Shown here in pieces: positions 1-7,461 of a stretch of DNA of 64,000 nucleotides (positions are counted from its first letter, which is position 1; each line of letters opens with the position of its first letter). Under the pieces are notes generated by a model that saw only the letters and a list, made by a program, of their open reading frames with translations, was not told the DNA's origin and searched no databases. Position numbers and translations under genes: made by a program. Source of the stretch: Nodosilinea sp. FACHB-131 (GTDB lineage Bacteria; Cyanobacteriota; Cyanobacteriia; Phormidesmidales; Phormidesmidaceae); the NCBI RefSeq assembly GCF_014695395.1, contig NZ_JACJOF010000028.1:1-64000 (forward strand), read 5' to 3'.

Positions 1-129
1 TTTGAGACCTTCTACACCAAGAACATCTTGCTGAACGAAGGCATTCGGGCTTGGATGGCACCGACTGACCAGCCCCATGAGAAGTTTGTATTCCCCGAAG
101 AGGTACTCCCCCGTGGTAACGCTCTCTAG
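1..129 (+). CDS. psbD: Photosystem II D2 protein, C-terminal end (partial)
   Basis: Frame 1 is open from the window edge to a TAG and encodes the last 42 residues of D2, the reaction-centre subunit that pairs with D1 in photosystem II. The tail contains [14 protein letters not shown] and ends in LPRGNAL, the classical D2 C-terminus. The 5' part lies outside the window. The last 17 bases overlap the GTG start of psbC, so the two genes are cotranscribed and probably translationally coupled, as in other cyanobacteria and in chloroplasts. Confidence 0.96.
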   Translation, partial: FETFYTKNILLNEGIRAWMAPTDQPHEKFVFPEEVLPRGNAL

Positions 130-1495
130 CAACTCGTATATTGCTGGGCGCGACCAAGAATCCACCGGCTTTGCCTGGTGGTCTGGTAACGCTCGTTTGA
201 TCAACCTATCCGGCAAGCTGTTGGGTGCCCACGTGGCCCACTCTGGTCTGATTGTGTTCTGGGCCGGGGCTATGACCCTGTTTGAAGTAGCCCACTTCGT
301 TCCTGATAAGCCTCTGTATGAGCAGGGCTTCATTCTGCTCCCTCACCTAGCCACTCTGGGCTGGGGCGTAGGGCCCGGTGGTGAAGTGATCAACACTTTC
401 CCCTACTTCGTTATCGGTGTGCTGCACCTGATTTCGTCGGCAGTGCTGGGCCTTGGTGGTATCTACCACGCCCTGCGCGGTCCCGAGGTGTTGGAAGAGT
501 ACTCTTCCTTCTTCGGCTACGACTGGAAAGACAAGAACCAGATGACCAACATCATCGGCTACCACCTCATCCTGCTGGGTTGCGGTGCGCTGCTGCTGGT
601 TCTGAAGGCTTGCGTGTTCGGTGGTGTCTATGACACTTGGGCGCCGGGCGGTGGCGATGTTCGTATCATCACCAACCCGACTCTGAACCCCGCCGTTATT
701 TTTGGCTACCTGGTGGGTTCTCCCTTTGGTGGCGACGGCTGGATCGTCGGCGTCAACAACATGGAAGACATCATCGGCGGCCACATTTGGGTTGGCCTGA
801 TCTGCATTGCTGGCGGCATTTGGCACATTCTCACCAAGCCTTTCGGCTGGGCCCGTCGTGCTTTGATCTGGTCTGGTGAGGCCTACCTGTCGTACAGCCT
901 GGGCGCTCTGTCCCTGATGGGCTTTATCGCCTCCTGCTACGTGTGGTTCAACAACACGGCCTATCCTTCTGAGTTCTACGGTCCCACCAACGCTGAGTCT
1001 TCTCAGGCCCAGGCGATGACCTTCCTGGTGCGCGACATGCGCCTGGGTGCTAACATCGGTGCGGCCCAAGGCCCCACTGGTCTGGGTAAGTACCTGATGC
1101 GCTCCCCCACTGGTGAGATCATCTTTGGTGGTGAAACCATGCGCTTTTGGGACTTCCAAGGTCCTTGGTTGGAGCCCCTGCGTGGCCCCAACGGCCTTGA
1201 CCTCGATAAGCTGACCAATGATATCCAAGATTGGCAGGTGCGTCGCGCGGCTGAGTATATGACTCACGCGCCCAACGCCTCGATCAACTCGGTGGGCGGT
1301 GTGATCACGGAAATCAACTCTGTGAACTTCGTGAACCCCCGCCAGTGGCTGTCGACCTCTCACTTCGTACTGGGCTTCTTCTTCCTGATTGGCCACCTCT
1401 GGCATGCTGGTCGCGCTCGCGCGGCTGAGGCAGGCTTCGAGAAGGGTATCGATCGCGAAACTGAACCCGTGCTCGCTATGGGCGACCTCGACTAA
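113..1495 (+). CDS. psbC: Photosystem II CP43 core antenna protein
   Basis: CP43 binds chlorophyll a and passes excitation energy to the PSII reaction centre; its large lumenal loop helps bind the Mn4CaO5 cluster. From the GTG at 113 the protein is 460 residues, the usual length, beginning [17 protein letters not shown]. An in-frame ATG at 77 would add 12 residues, but the GTG has AGAGG-like sequence just upstream and gives the conserved N-terminus. Six hydrophobic helices with His ligands are visible. The lumenal motif GGETMRFWD (Glu at residue 341 from the GTG) supplies the Glu354/Arg357 cluster ligands of structural numbering. It overlaps psbD by 17 bp and is followed by a strong terminator. 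Confidence 0.97.
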   Translation: MVTLSSNSYIAGRDQESTGFAWWSGNARLINLSGKLLGAHVAHSGLIVFWAGAMTLFEVAHFVPDKPLYEQGFILLPHLATLGWGVGPGGEVINTFPYFVIGVLHLISSAVLGLGGIYHALRGPEVLEEYSSFFGYDWKDKNQMTNIIGYHLILLGCGALLLVLKACVFGGVYDTWAPGGGDVRIITNPTLNPAVIFGYLVGSPFGGDGWIVGVNNMEDIIGGHIWVGLICIAGGIWHILTKPFGWARRALIWSGEAYLSYSLGALSLMGFIASCYVWFNNTAYPSEFYGPTNAESSQAQAMTFLVRDMRLGANIGAAQGPTGLGKYLMRSPTGEIIFGGETMRFWDFQGPWLEPLRGPNGLDLDKLTNDIQDWQVRRAAEYMTHAPNASINSVGGVITEINSVNFVNPRQWLSTSHFVLGFFFLIGHLWHAGRARAAEAGFEKGIDRETEPVLAMGDLD

Positions 1496-1525
1496 GGTTG
1501 AGGCTAAGCCCTCTCGGGCTGAACT

Positions 1526-1559
1526 AAAAAGCTCCTGCCTTAGGGCAGGAGCTTTTTTT
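1526..1559 (+). terminator. Rho-independent terminator of psbDC
   Basis: The arms GCTCCTGCC (1531-1539) and GGCAGGAGC (1544-1552) pair perfectly around a TTAG loop. They are flanked by A and T runs that extend the stem, and a run of seven T follows. It begins about 30 bp after the psbC stop codon. Confidence 0.93.
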
Positions 1560-1632
1560 CTGGTTTATAGAAAGAAGTTATGAGATTTTCGCTTGCTCTT
1601 TTTTGAAAAACGGAGGGTTGGCTAGCGATCGC

Positions 1633-1839
1633 TTAGGTCATAATTACCGCAATGATGATGGCAGCCAGCGCCACAATCACGGCTGCCAGTAAAATGCCAG
1701 CGGCAATGTTGCCCCGACGGATTTCGGTTTGGTAGTCGATGGGGTCGAGGAGATCGAACAGCCGCACTCCACCGTAAAACAGGAGCACGGCAAGGAATGT
1801 CCACCCGACTGTGGCAAGGGCATCCTGAATAATGGGCAC
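1633..1839 (-). CDS. DUF350-like small membrane protein
   Basis: A 68-residue protein with two transmembrane segments (about residues 8-28 and 45-66) joined by a short charged loop. The segment RRGNIAAGILLAAVIVALA is typical of the DUF350 fold, present here as a single half unit. It starts at a GTG (1839) preceded by TAGGAG at good spacing; no upstream ATG fits. Its function is unknown. DUF350 proteins (E. coli YjfL) often lie beside polyamine-metabolism and DUF4178-type genes, and here the divergent operon contains a membrane spermidine synthase and a DUF4178 protein. It therefore probably belongs to the same envelope system. That link is inferred from context only. Confidence 0.75.
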   Translation of the reverse strand: MPIIQDALATVGWTFLAVLLFYGGVRLFDLLDPIDYQTEIRRGNIAAGILLAAVIVALAAIIIAVIMT

Positions 1840-1930
1840 GGGTGCAAGCTCCTAAAAAAATTTCCCCTAGCCTACCGAATTGCTTGGTCTAGCAACGACC
1901 TAGTGAAGAATATTAAAGCCTAGTGGGCAA

Positions 1931-1957
1931 TTGTCTCTCAAATTGCGAGGGTATAAT
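1931..1957 (+). promoter_or_regulatory. Candidate sigma70 promoter for the polyamine/membrane operon
   Basis: A perfect TATAAT (-10, 1952-1957) is preceded by TTGTCT (1931-1936) with a short 15-bp spacer. It lies about 120 bp upstream of the ATG at 2074. The -10 is convincing; the -35 is weak. Confidence 0.5.
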
Positions 1958-2073
1958 TTGAGTCCTTCCAATTTCATCTATTTTGATTGAGGCAATTCTT
2001 TAGAAGACAATGCCCAAACCTAAACAGAGCCTAAGCTGGGCAATCAGCGACGGACTAAAGGGTATGCGCGTTC

Positions 2074-3078
2074 ATGCCCAGTAAGATTCAACCGTTGGTG
2101 ACAACGCAATTTACTGAGCGATCGCCGTTGATGGCGCTAGGGGCTCTGGGACTGTTGGGGATAGCGTTGCTGATCGCTCCTTTTTTTCGCCGTCAGCTGT
2201 TGAGTACTGGTGTCTACGTGGGGCCAGAAGAGACGGTTCAATTGGACCCGGTGCAGCCCCGCAAAGGGGCAATTGGAGCATTGCGAATCGATGTCGAAGC
2301 CCAATTGCCTAGCAATGCCTGGAGCGTGTTTGAAGTGCAGGTGCTTGACAGCCAAGGCAATGTGCTGGCCTCAGCCATTAAGCAAGTGTGGAATGAGTCG
2401 GGCACCTGGCAAGAGGAGGGAGAATCGGGCGTCTGGCAGGAGCAGGACCAGGCTGGGCGGTTTGATATTCGGCAGGCCGCGATCGATGGGCCGGTGGTAG
2501 TGGCGATTTCGGTGCTGGAGCAGGGCAGCAGTACCGGGCAGCCCCTAGATAGTCCTGTGGTCTATCGCGTCACGGTGGCGGAGGGCGTGATCGACCACCG
2601 GTTTTTGTGGAGTGGGGCAATTGGGGTATTGCTAGTGGCGGCTTTGACAACGATTGCCGTCAAAGCCGCCGGGCAAACCGTCATAAGTGAGCAGATCAAC
2701 GATAGCGATTTGGTGGGGCGCGGCACTCTGGGCGGTCCCAATACACTGCTGCGGGTGATCATTACTGTGGTCTCCGATGAAACCTCGCCCTCCAAGCTGA
2801 CCGCTAATCTCGCCATCAACGACAGCTACGGCGAGTCTGTATACCGCCGTGAGGTGGTCATACCGCTGTCGATTCGGCGAGAGGAGGGCAAGGTGGAGAG
2901 TGCCAGGGGCTCCGCCAGCGTCGATCTAATTTTGGACCCCAGGGGCTCCTACGGGTTCTCGGTCGCCATTACCCCCGATGGCCCAGTCGATCACACCTTT
3001 TTGACGGTGAAGGAGGGCATTCGCACCCTCACTCCCACCGCGATTACCTACATTCAGCCCTCGACGGAACCTGCCTAA
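2074..3078 (+). CDS. Two-TM protein of unknown function, first gene of SpeE operon
   Basis: I do not recognise a named family. The 334-residue protein has a hydrophobic segment near residues 20-37, then about 135 residues of beta-rich sequence (IDVEAQLP, FEVQVLD, VVYRVTVAEG). A second TM lies near 178-198 and a second beta-rich stretch follows to the C-terminus. Two beta-sandwich-like domains facing the same side of the membrane would fit. Its stop codon overlaps the next start (TAATG), so translation is coupled to the 76-aa gene and then to the spermidine synthase. Context suggests an accessory of a membrane-bound polyamine enzyme; this is inference. Confidence 0.72.
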   Translation: MPSKIQPLVTTQFTERSPLMALGALGLLGIALLIAPFFRRQLLSTGVYVGPEETVQLDPVQPRKGAIGALRIDVEAQLPSNAWSVFEVQVLDSQGNVLASAIKQVWNESGTWQEEGESGVWQEQDQAGRFDIRQAAIDGPVVVAISVLEQGSSTGQPLDSPVVYRVTVAEGVIDHRFLWSGAIGVLLVAALTTIAVKAAGQTVISEQINDSDLVGRGTLGGPNTLLRVIITVVSDETSPSKLTANLAINDSYGESVYRREVVIPLSIRREEGKVESARGSASVDLILDPRGSYGFSVAITPDGPVDHTFLTVKEGIRTLTPTAITYIQPSTEPA

Positions 3079-3308
3079 TGTTGCCAAAACTCGCTGCCCT
3101 GGGTGCCTTTGCGATCGCGATTTTGGCGATCGTCGGTAGCTACGGCCAAATGTCGGCGCTGCGATTGGGGCAGCAGAGCCAGCCGCTATATTGGCCGCAC
3201 CGCAGCACCCGTCTGTCTGGCCTGCGCACCAACAATACCTGGAAGCCCTCGCCCAACCGCAGCGCCTACGAGGGCTTCCAGGGGGGAGGCATCGGAGTCG
3301 GTAAGTGA
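3078..3308 (+). CDS. Small membrane-anchored protein, operon-coupled
   Basis: A 76-residue protein with one N-terminal hydrophobic helix (about residues 5-22, LAALGAFAIAILAIVGSYG), followed by a polar tail rich in Arg, Ser and Gly that ends in GFQGGGIGVGK. The ATG overlaps the stop of the upstream gene, and its own TGA overlaps the GTG of the spermidine synthase. Both junctions are classic coupling geometries, which is the main evidence that this short frame is real. No family is recognised. It may be an assembly or regulatory peptide for the membrane enzyme. Confidence 0.65.
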   Translation: MLPKLAALGAFAIAILAIVGSYGQMSALRLGQQSQPLYWPHRSTRLSGLRTNNTWKPSPNRSAYEGFQGGGIGVGK

Positions 3309-4846
3309 CTGCCACCCCCCTCACTCCGCACCAAGTGCGCTGGCTACTGGCGGCGGCAGCGGTGTCGTCGAGCTGTGCCCTGGCGGCAGAGCTACTGCTG
3401 GGTACTCTGGCCAGTTACCTGGTCGGCAACCAAGCGCTAGCTTACGGGGTGGCGATCGGGGGTTTTTTAGCCGCGATGGGGCTAGGGGCCTACCTGAGCC
3501 GCTTTATTGCCCCCGAAGCTTCCTCAGACCGGGTGCAGACCGTTTTGCTGACCCGTTTTTTTCAGGTGGAGCTGCTGGTCGCTCCGCTGACGGCCCTGCT
3601 GCCCCTGGGGTTGTTTGCCCTCTTTGCCGTAGATGGTCCCCTGTGGCTAGGGCTGCTGCTGGCCGCGCTGCTGCTGGGCGTGCTGGCCGGCATCGAGGTG
3701 CCCCTGCTGACCCGACTGATCGAGCTCGACACCGGGGTGCGAGAGGCGCTAGCGAAGGTACTGGCCCTAGACTATGTCGGCGCGCTGGTGGGTTCTCTGC
3801 TGTTTCCGGTTTTGCTGCTGCCGCTGCTGGGGCTGTTTCCCTCGGCGGTGCTAATTGGGGCGGCCCCGGCCTGGATGGTGTACGGCATGGGAGGCAGTTT
3901 TCCGCAGATGCGTCCCTGGCGACGGCGAGGGCTGGGGGTGGGGCTAGCGCTGCTGCTGTTTACGCCCCTGGCTCTGCCCCTGAGCAACCAGCTCGAAAAT
4001 AGCCTCTACGCAGCTCCGATCATCAATCGGCAGCAGTCGCCCTACCAACGCATTGTGCTGACTCGGTTTGGGCCAGATGTAAGGCTGTTTCTCAATGGCG
4101 ACTTGCAGATGTCTACCCTAGACGAGTACCGCTACCACGAGTCTTTGGTGCATCCGGCCCTGGCGACCCAGGTCAATCCTCAGCGCATTTTGCTGTTGGG
4201 GGCCGGCGATGGTATGGCTCTACGGGAAATTCTCAAATGGCCGCAGCTAGAATCGGTGCTGGTGATTGAGCTAGATGCGCAACTGCTGGAGCTGGCACGG
4301 CGCTACCCGGCCCTGGCCCTAGCCAATGGCCACGCCTTTGACGACCCCCGAGTGACGGTGCGCTACGGCGATGCTTTTAAGCTGGTGGCGGCCCTCGACC
4401 AAACCTTTGATGTGATTGTGGCGGATTTTCCTGACCCGGATGTGGATGCGATCGCCAAACTCTACAGCCTGGGGTTTTACCAGCAAATTCGCCAGCACCT
4501 CAGCCCGGCGGGGGTCTTTGTCACCCAAGCCTCCAGCCCGTTTTTTGCCCCTAAAGCCTTCGCCTGCATCGCCACCACCCTAGCCGCCGCCGCCTTCAAA
4601 ACCTACCCCTATACCGTCAGCGTGCCCAGCTTTGGCCCCTGGGGGTTTGTGCTGGCCAGCCAAGTCGAGCTTGCCCCAGCAACGCTGACTTTGCCTGTAG
4701 TCACTCGTTTTCTCACGCCTCAACTGCTGCCAACGCTGTTTGTGTTGCCGGGGGACATTCGCCTCGATGCCGTGCAGGTCAATCGACTCAGTCACCCGGT
4801 AATTGTGCGCTACCAAAATGACCCTCGATGGACTTTATATGATTGA
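3305..4846 (+). CDS. speE: Membrane-anchored spermidine synthase (polyamine aminopropyltransferase)
   Basis: 513 residues in two parts. Residues 1 to about 225 are very hydrophobic, with about six or seven TM segments. Residues 240-480 form a spermidine-synthase Rossmann domain. Visible motifs are DEYRYHE (about 273-279), GAGDG (about 299-303, the GGGDG nucleotide motif), VIELDAQ (acidic ribose ligand) and DFPDPD (about 374-379, the catalytic gate corresponding to DxxDP). Soluble SpeE transfers an aminopropyl group from decarboxylated SAM to putrescine; the acceptor of this membrane form is unproven. It starts at a GTG overlapping the upstream TGA. No SpeD gene is seen in the window, so the donor could differ. 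Confidence 0.88.
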   Translation: MTATPLTPHQVRWLLAAAAVSSSCALAAELLLGTLASYLVGNQALAYGVAIGGFLAAMGLGAYLSRFIAPEASSDRVQTVLLTRFFQVELLVAPLTALLPLGLFALFAVDGPLWLGLLLAALLLGVLAGIEVPLLTRLIELDTGVREALAKVLALDYVGALVGSLLFPVLLLPLLGLFPSAVLIGAAPAWMVYGMGGSFPQMRPWRRRGLGVGLALLLFTPLALPLSNQLENSLYAAPIINRQQSPYQRIVLTRFGPDVRLFLNGDLQMSTLDEYRYHESLVHPALATQVNPQRILLLGAGDGMALREILKWPQLESVLVIELDAQLLELARRYPALALANGHAFDDPRVTVRYGDAFKLVAALDQTFDVIVADFPDPDVDAIAKLYSLGFYQQIRQHLSPAGVFVTQASSPFFAPKAFACIATTLAAAAFKTYPYTVSVPSFGPWGFVLASQVELAPATLTLPVVTRFLTPQLLPTLFVLPGDIRLDAVQVNRLSHPVIVRYQNDPRWTLYD

Positions 4847-4981
4847 GCTAAGTTTGAGGTGCGCGACTAAACCGCCAGGGTTGAACGCTCAATCTCCTTA
4901 GCGGGCGAACCTTTGAGTATTTGCTCCAGTCCCCGAGTCCTTTTTAATTCTAAGTTGCCAAATGTGTAGGGCGTTGTCGTC

Positions 4982-5575
4982 ATGTCTCTCTCTGTTCTAT
5001 GGATTCTCATTTTTCTAGTTCTTCTGGTGGCGGCGGCAGGACTGTGGTGGTCTGCTCAGCGGCGATCGCTGCCCACCCGAGAGACCTCTCGCCACCTAAC
5101 TGACCAGCCCTCCGTGTTTGAGCTACAAATTGGCGATATTGTGCAGCACATGGGCCAAGACTGGGTAGTGGAAGGCAAGCTGATTTACCAGGAGGGAGGT
5201 TTCTCTTGGCTAGAGTACATGCTGCAAGATGGTGACGAGATTCGCTGGCTGGCCGTCGAAGAAGACGACTGGGTGACGGTGGCGCTGCTGGCTCCAGTTA
5301 ACTCTTTAGAGGTCAGCGCTGCGCCCCCACAGGAATTGGTCTACAACGGCGACACCTACCACCGCCGAGAAACAGGCCTGGCTACCATGCGCCGCGAGGG
5401 TAACCCCCGTCGTCCCGAGGCGGAAACCTGCCGCTATTTTGACTACGAAGGCCCCGATCAAAAAGTGCTGTCAGTTGAAGATTGGGACGGCAACCTGGAG
5501 GTCACAGCGGGTGTCGTCATTGCACCGCGATCGCTCGTCATTTTGCCCGGCGAAGGGCGCAGTGTTTACCAATAA
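4982..5575 (+). CDS. DUF4178 domain protein with N-terminal membrane anchor
   Basis: 197 residues. An N-terminal TM (about 3-22) is followed by a beta-rich domain with the DUF4178 pattern: LQIGDIVQHMGQDWVVEGKL, then WLEYMLQDGDEIRWLAVEEDD and later YNGDTYHRRETG. DUF4178 is uncharacterised but recurs next to DUF350 and polyamine aminopropyltransferase genes in many bacteria. The gene lies 135 bp after speE on the same strand, so it may have its own promoter or be read through. A structural or regulatory partner of the membrane SpeE is the likeliest role. Confidence 0.78.
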   Translation: MSLSVLWILIFLVLLVAAAGLWWSAQRRSLPTRETSRHLTDQPSVFELQIGDIVQHMGQDWVVEGKLIYQEGGFSWLEYMLQDGDEIRWLAVEEDDWVTVALLAPVNSLEVSAAPPQELVYNGDTYHRRETGLATMRREGNPRRPEAETCRYFDYEGPDQKVLSVEDWDGNLEVTAGVVIAPRSLVILPGEGRSVYQ

Positions 5576-5713
5576 ACTAGCTTGTTCTCTCACTGATCAA
5601 ACCCTAAGCATGCCAACCCCACGGCTTGTAGTGATTGCCAAAGAGCGCGCTGCTAAGGAGATGGCGATCGCTGCAACGTCCCAGTTCAAAACGCTATAGA
5701 GTGATGTCGAAGA

Positions 5714-5956
5714 TTAGTAAATTTCGGGCTCTGGCAGAGGGACAACAAAATTAGAGGGGTCGTTGAGATAGCGAATGGTGTCTTCTTCGAGGCGGTGAAT
5801 CAGATAGGGCTCGAGGGAGTCAGAGTGGCGGAGGGCCGCCAAATAGCCTTCAAGGTAAAGACGCAGCTCGCTGGTGCGATAGCCTCGGTTCCACTGGTCG
5901 ACGAAGGCATCGGTAATCCGTTGATAGTACCGAATAGCTTTGGCATCCTGAAGCAT
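5714..5956 (-). CDS. Conserved small cyanobacterial protein (possibly DUF6761)
   Basis: 80 residues, soluble, mostly helical and strongly patterned: IRYYQRITDAFVDQWNRGYR, then LRLYLEGYLAALRH and EPYLIHRLEEDTIRYL. This looks like a small protein widespread in cyanobacteria with no assigned function; I think it is the family called DUF6761 but cannot confirm that. It stands alone, with more than 150 bp of AT-richer sequence upstream. Confidence 0.75.
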   Translation of the reverse strand: MLQDAKAIRYYQRITDAFVDQWNRGYRTSELRLYLEGYLAALRHSDSLEPYLIHRLEEDTIRYLNDPSNFVVPLPEPEIY

Positions 5957-6133
5957 GGGAGGTAGACCTATAAACTCGACAGTGGTTAGGGGTAGATCTC
6001 GCTCTGTAGTTAAAATTTTCCCCTAAGGGGTGAAAAACCTGATGAGTTTCTTAACGTACTGTTATACGTATCTTTATACACCGTTTCCCCGAGGGCAGGA
6101 AGTGCGGGTTATGACACTAGCCAAAGTAGGTTA

Positions 6134-7345
6134 CTAAGGGAACAGAGCTTGGGAGTTAGCTAGGGGCTTGGGCAGAACGGTGTGGTAAGCGGCTAGGGTT
6201 TGATGGGCGATCGCATCCCAGTCGTAATATTCCCTAGCATAGGCCCTAGCCCGCTGCCCCCGCAGCTGCCGTTGGGCAGAATCTTTTAAGGCCTCAGCTA
6301 AGGCCTGAGTGACCCCGTCTAGGCTCAAGTCGCACACCCAGCCGCTGCCGCTGGCAACGATATCGGGCCAGATGTAGACCCCCTTAGACACGACCACCGG
6401 CACCCCTGCCGCCATGGCCTCAGCTACAGCAATGCCAAAGTTCTCATAGTAAGAGGGCAGCACAAACACGTCGGCAGCTTGCAGAAGGGCGGCTTTGGCA
6501 TCGCCGGTAACAAACCCCGTGAGCGTAGTGCGATCGCCCAGAGGAGTGGTCCGCAGGCGATCGCCAATGGCCTGCTCGTAGGCCGGATCCTGAGGATTTC
6601 CCCCCGCTAGCACCAAATGAAACGCCATGCCTTGGGCCGTGAGCTGTTCCAGAGCCGGCAGCAGCAAATCGAGCCCCTTCTTAGGATCTAGGCGGGAGAG
6701 GTAGAGCAGGAGGGGACGATCCTGAGGGATCTTCATCTGTGTCAAAGTTCTCCGGCATTCAACCTCTGCCAACAGTTTTGGCGGCTGCACTCCCAGCGGT
6801 ATTACCCAATCTTCAGCGCTGGCTCCAAACCGGTGGGAGACCTCGGCCTCGATCGGGCTGGTAAAGTGTAGCGCCGCCGCCCCAGCAATATTGGGGGCTT
6901 CAAACAGCCGGCCGTAGATTTGCTTGAGGCGCTTTTTTTTCTGTAAATCTGCTGGGTCGAGGGTGCCCAGGGGACGCAGCACGTAGGGAAGATTGCGATC
7001 GCGCGCCACCGTTGCCGCCGCCGTGCTCAGGGGCGAAAACAACGCGTGAATGTGGGCCAGGTCAAATTCGTGAGCATGTTGGTAGAGCCAAGCCAAAAGC
7101 CCCGCTGAGAACTTATACCGCCGCCAGGGCGAACAGGCAAAGTAGCGCACCGTGTAGTTCTCTTCCTGCACCGGTACGCCTAGGGGAACCGCCAGCGGTG
7201 ACTGACCCGAATCACCATTGGCATTGGTGGTGAGAATCGTCACCTCCGCCCCCGCCGCTGCCAAACCCTGGGCAAAGCCGCGCACCATCTGGCTGGGGCC
7301 GCCGTAGATGAGGGAGATGGAGGGGACGATTTGGAGAACGCGCAT
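6134..7345 (-). CDS. GT4-family glycosyltransferase
   Basis: GT-B fold sugar transferase, probably acting on a cytoplasmic lipid-linked or exopolysaccharide precursor. From the ATG at 7345 the protein begins MRVLQIVPSISLIYGGPSQM, the usual GT4 opening with a Gly-rich acceptor loop. LLYLSRLDPKKGLDLLLPAL (middle) and ENFGIAVAEAMAAGVPVVV (C-terminal domain, the E-x7-E nucleotide-sugar motif) are diagnostic. A TTG at 7396 would extend it by 17 low-complexity residues and place the start next to the upstream hairpin, so the ATG is preferred. The gene follows a second GT4 gene on the same strand. The sugar and product are unknown. Confidence 0.88.
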   Translation of the reverse strand: MRVLQIVPSISLIYGGPSQMVRGFAQGLAAAGAEVTILTTNANGDSGQSPLAVPLGVPVQEENYTVRYFACSPWRRYKFSAGLLAWLYQHAHEFDLAHIHALFSPLSTAAATVARDRNLPYVLRPLGTLDPADLQKKKRLKQIYGRLFEAPNIAGAAALHFTSPIEAEVSHRFGASAEDWVIPLGVQPPKLLAEVECRRTLTQMKIPQDRPLLLYLSRLDPKKGLDLLLPALEQLTAQGMAFHLVLAGGNPQDPAYEQAIGDRLRTTPLGDRTTLTGFVTGDAKAALLQAADVFVLPSYYENFGIAVAEAMAAGVPVVVSKGVYIWPDIVASGSGWVCDLSLDGVTQALAEALKDSAQRQLRGQRARAYAREYYDWDAIAHQTLAAYHTVLPKPLANSQALFP

Positions 7346-7400
7346 GGGGGGAGGGAGTGGAGATTGGGGGCGAGGGGAGCGGGGGGATGAGTTCAAAATT

Positions 7401-7445
7401 CAAAGTGCAAAATTTTGAATTCTCAATTTTGAATTTTGCACTTTG
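7401..7445. repeat. AT-rich inverted repeat between glycosyltransferase genes
   Basis: The arms CAAAGTGCAAAATT (7401-7414) and AATTTTGCACTTTG (7432-7445) are perfect 14-bp inverted repeats around a 17-nt AT-rich loop containing GAATTC. The hairpin lies 17 bp beyond the stop of the upstream glycosyltransferase gene, so it could act as a weak terminator or RNA-stability element. A second AAAATTC-rich inverted repeat is at 39913-39979. Confidence 0.75.
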
Positions 7446-7461
7446 TCACCCATCTCCCATT

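Noticed and set aside
347-1405. Long open frame on the strand opposite psbC
   Set aside because: It is an antisense shadow of a highly conserved gene with GC-rich third positions. No protein family resemblance and His/Gln/Arg-rich composition.
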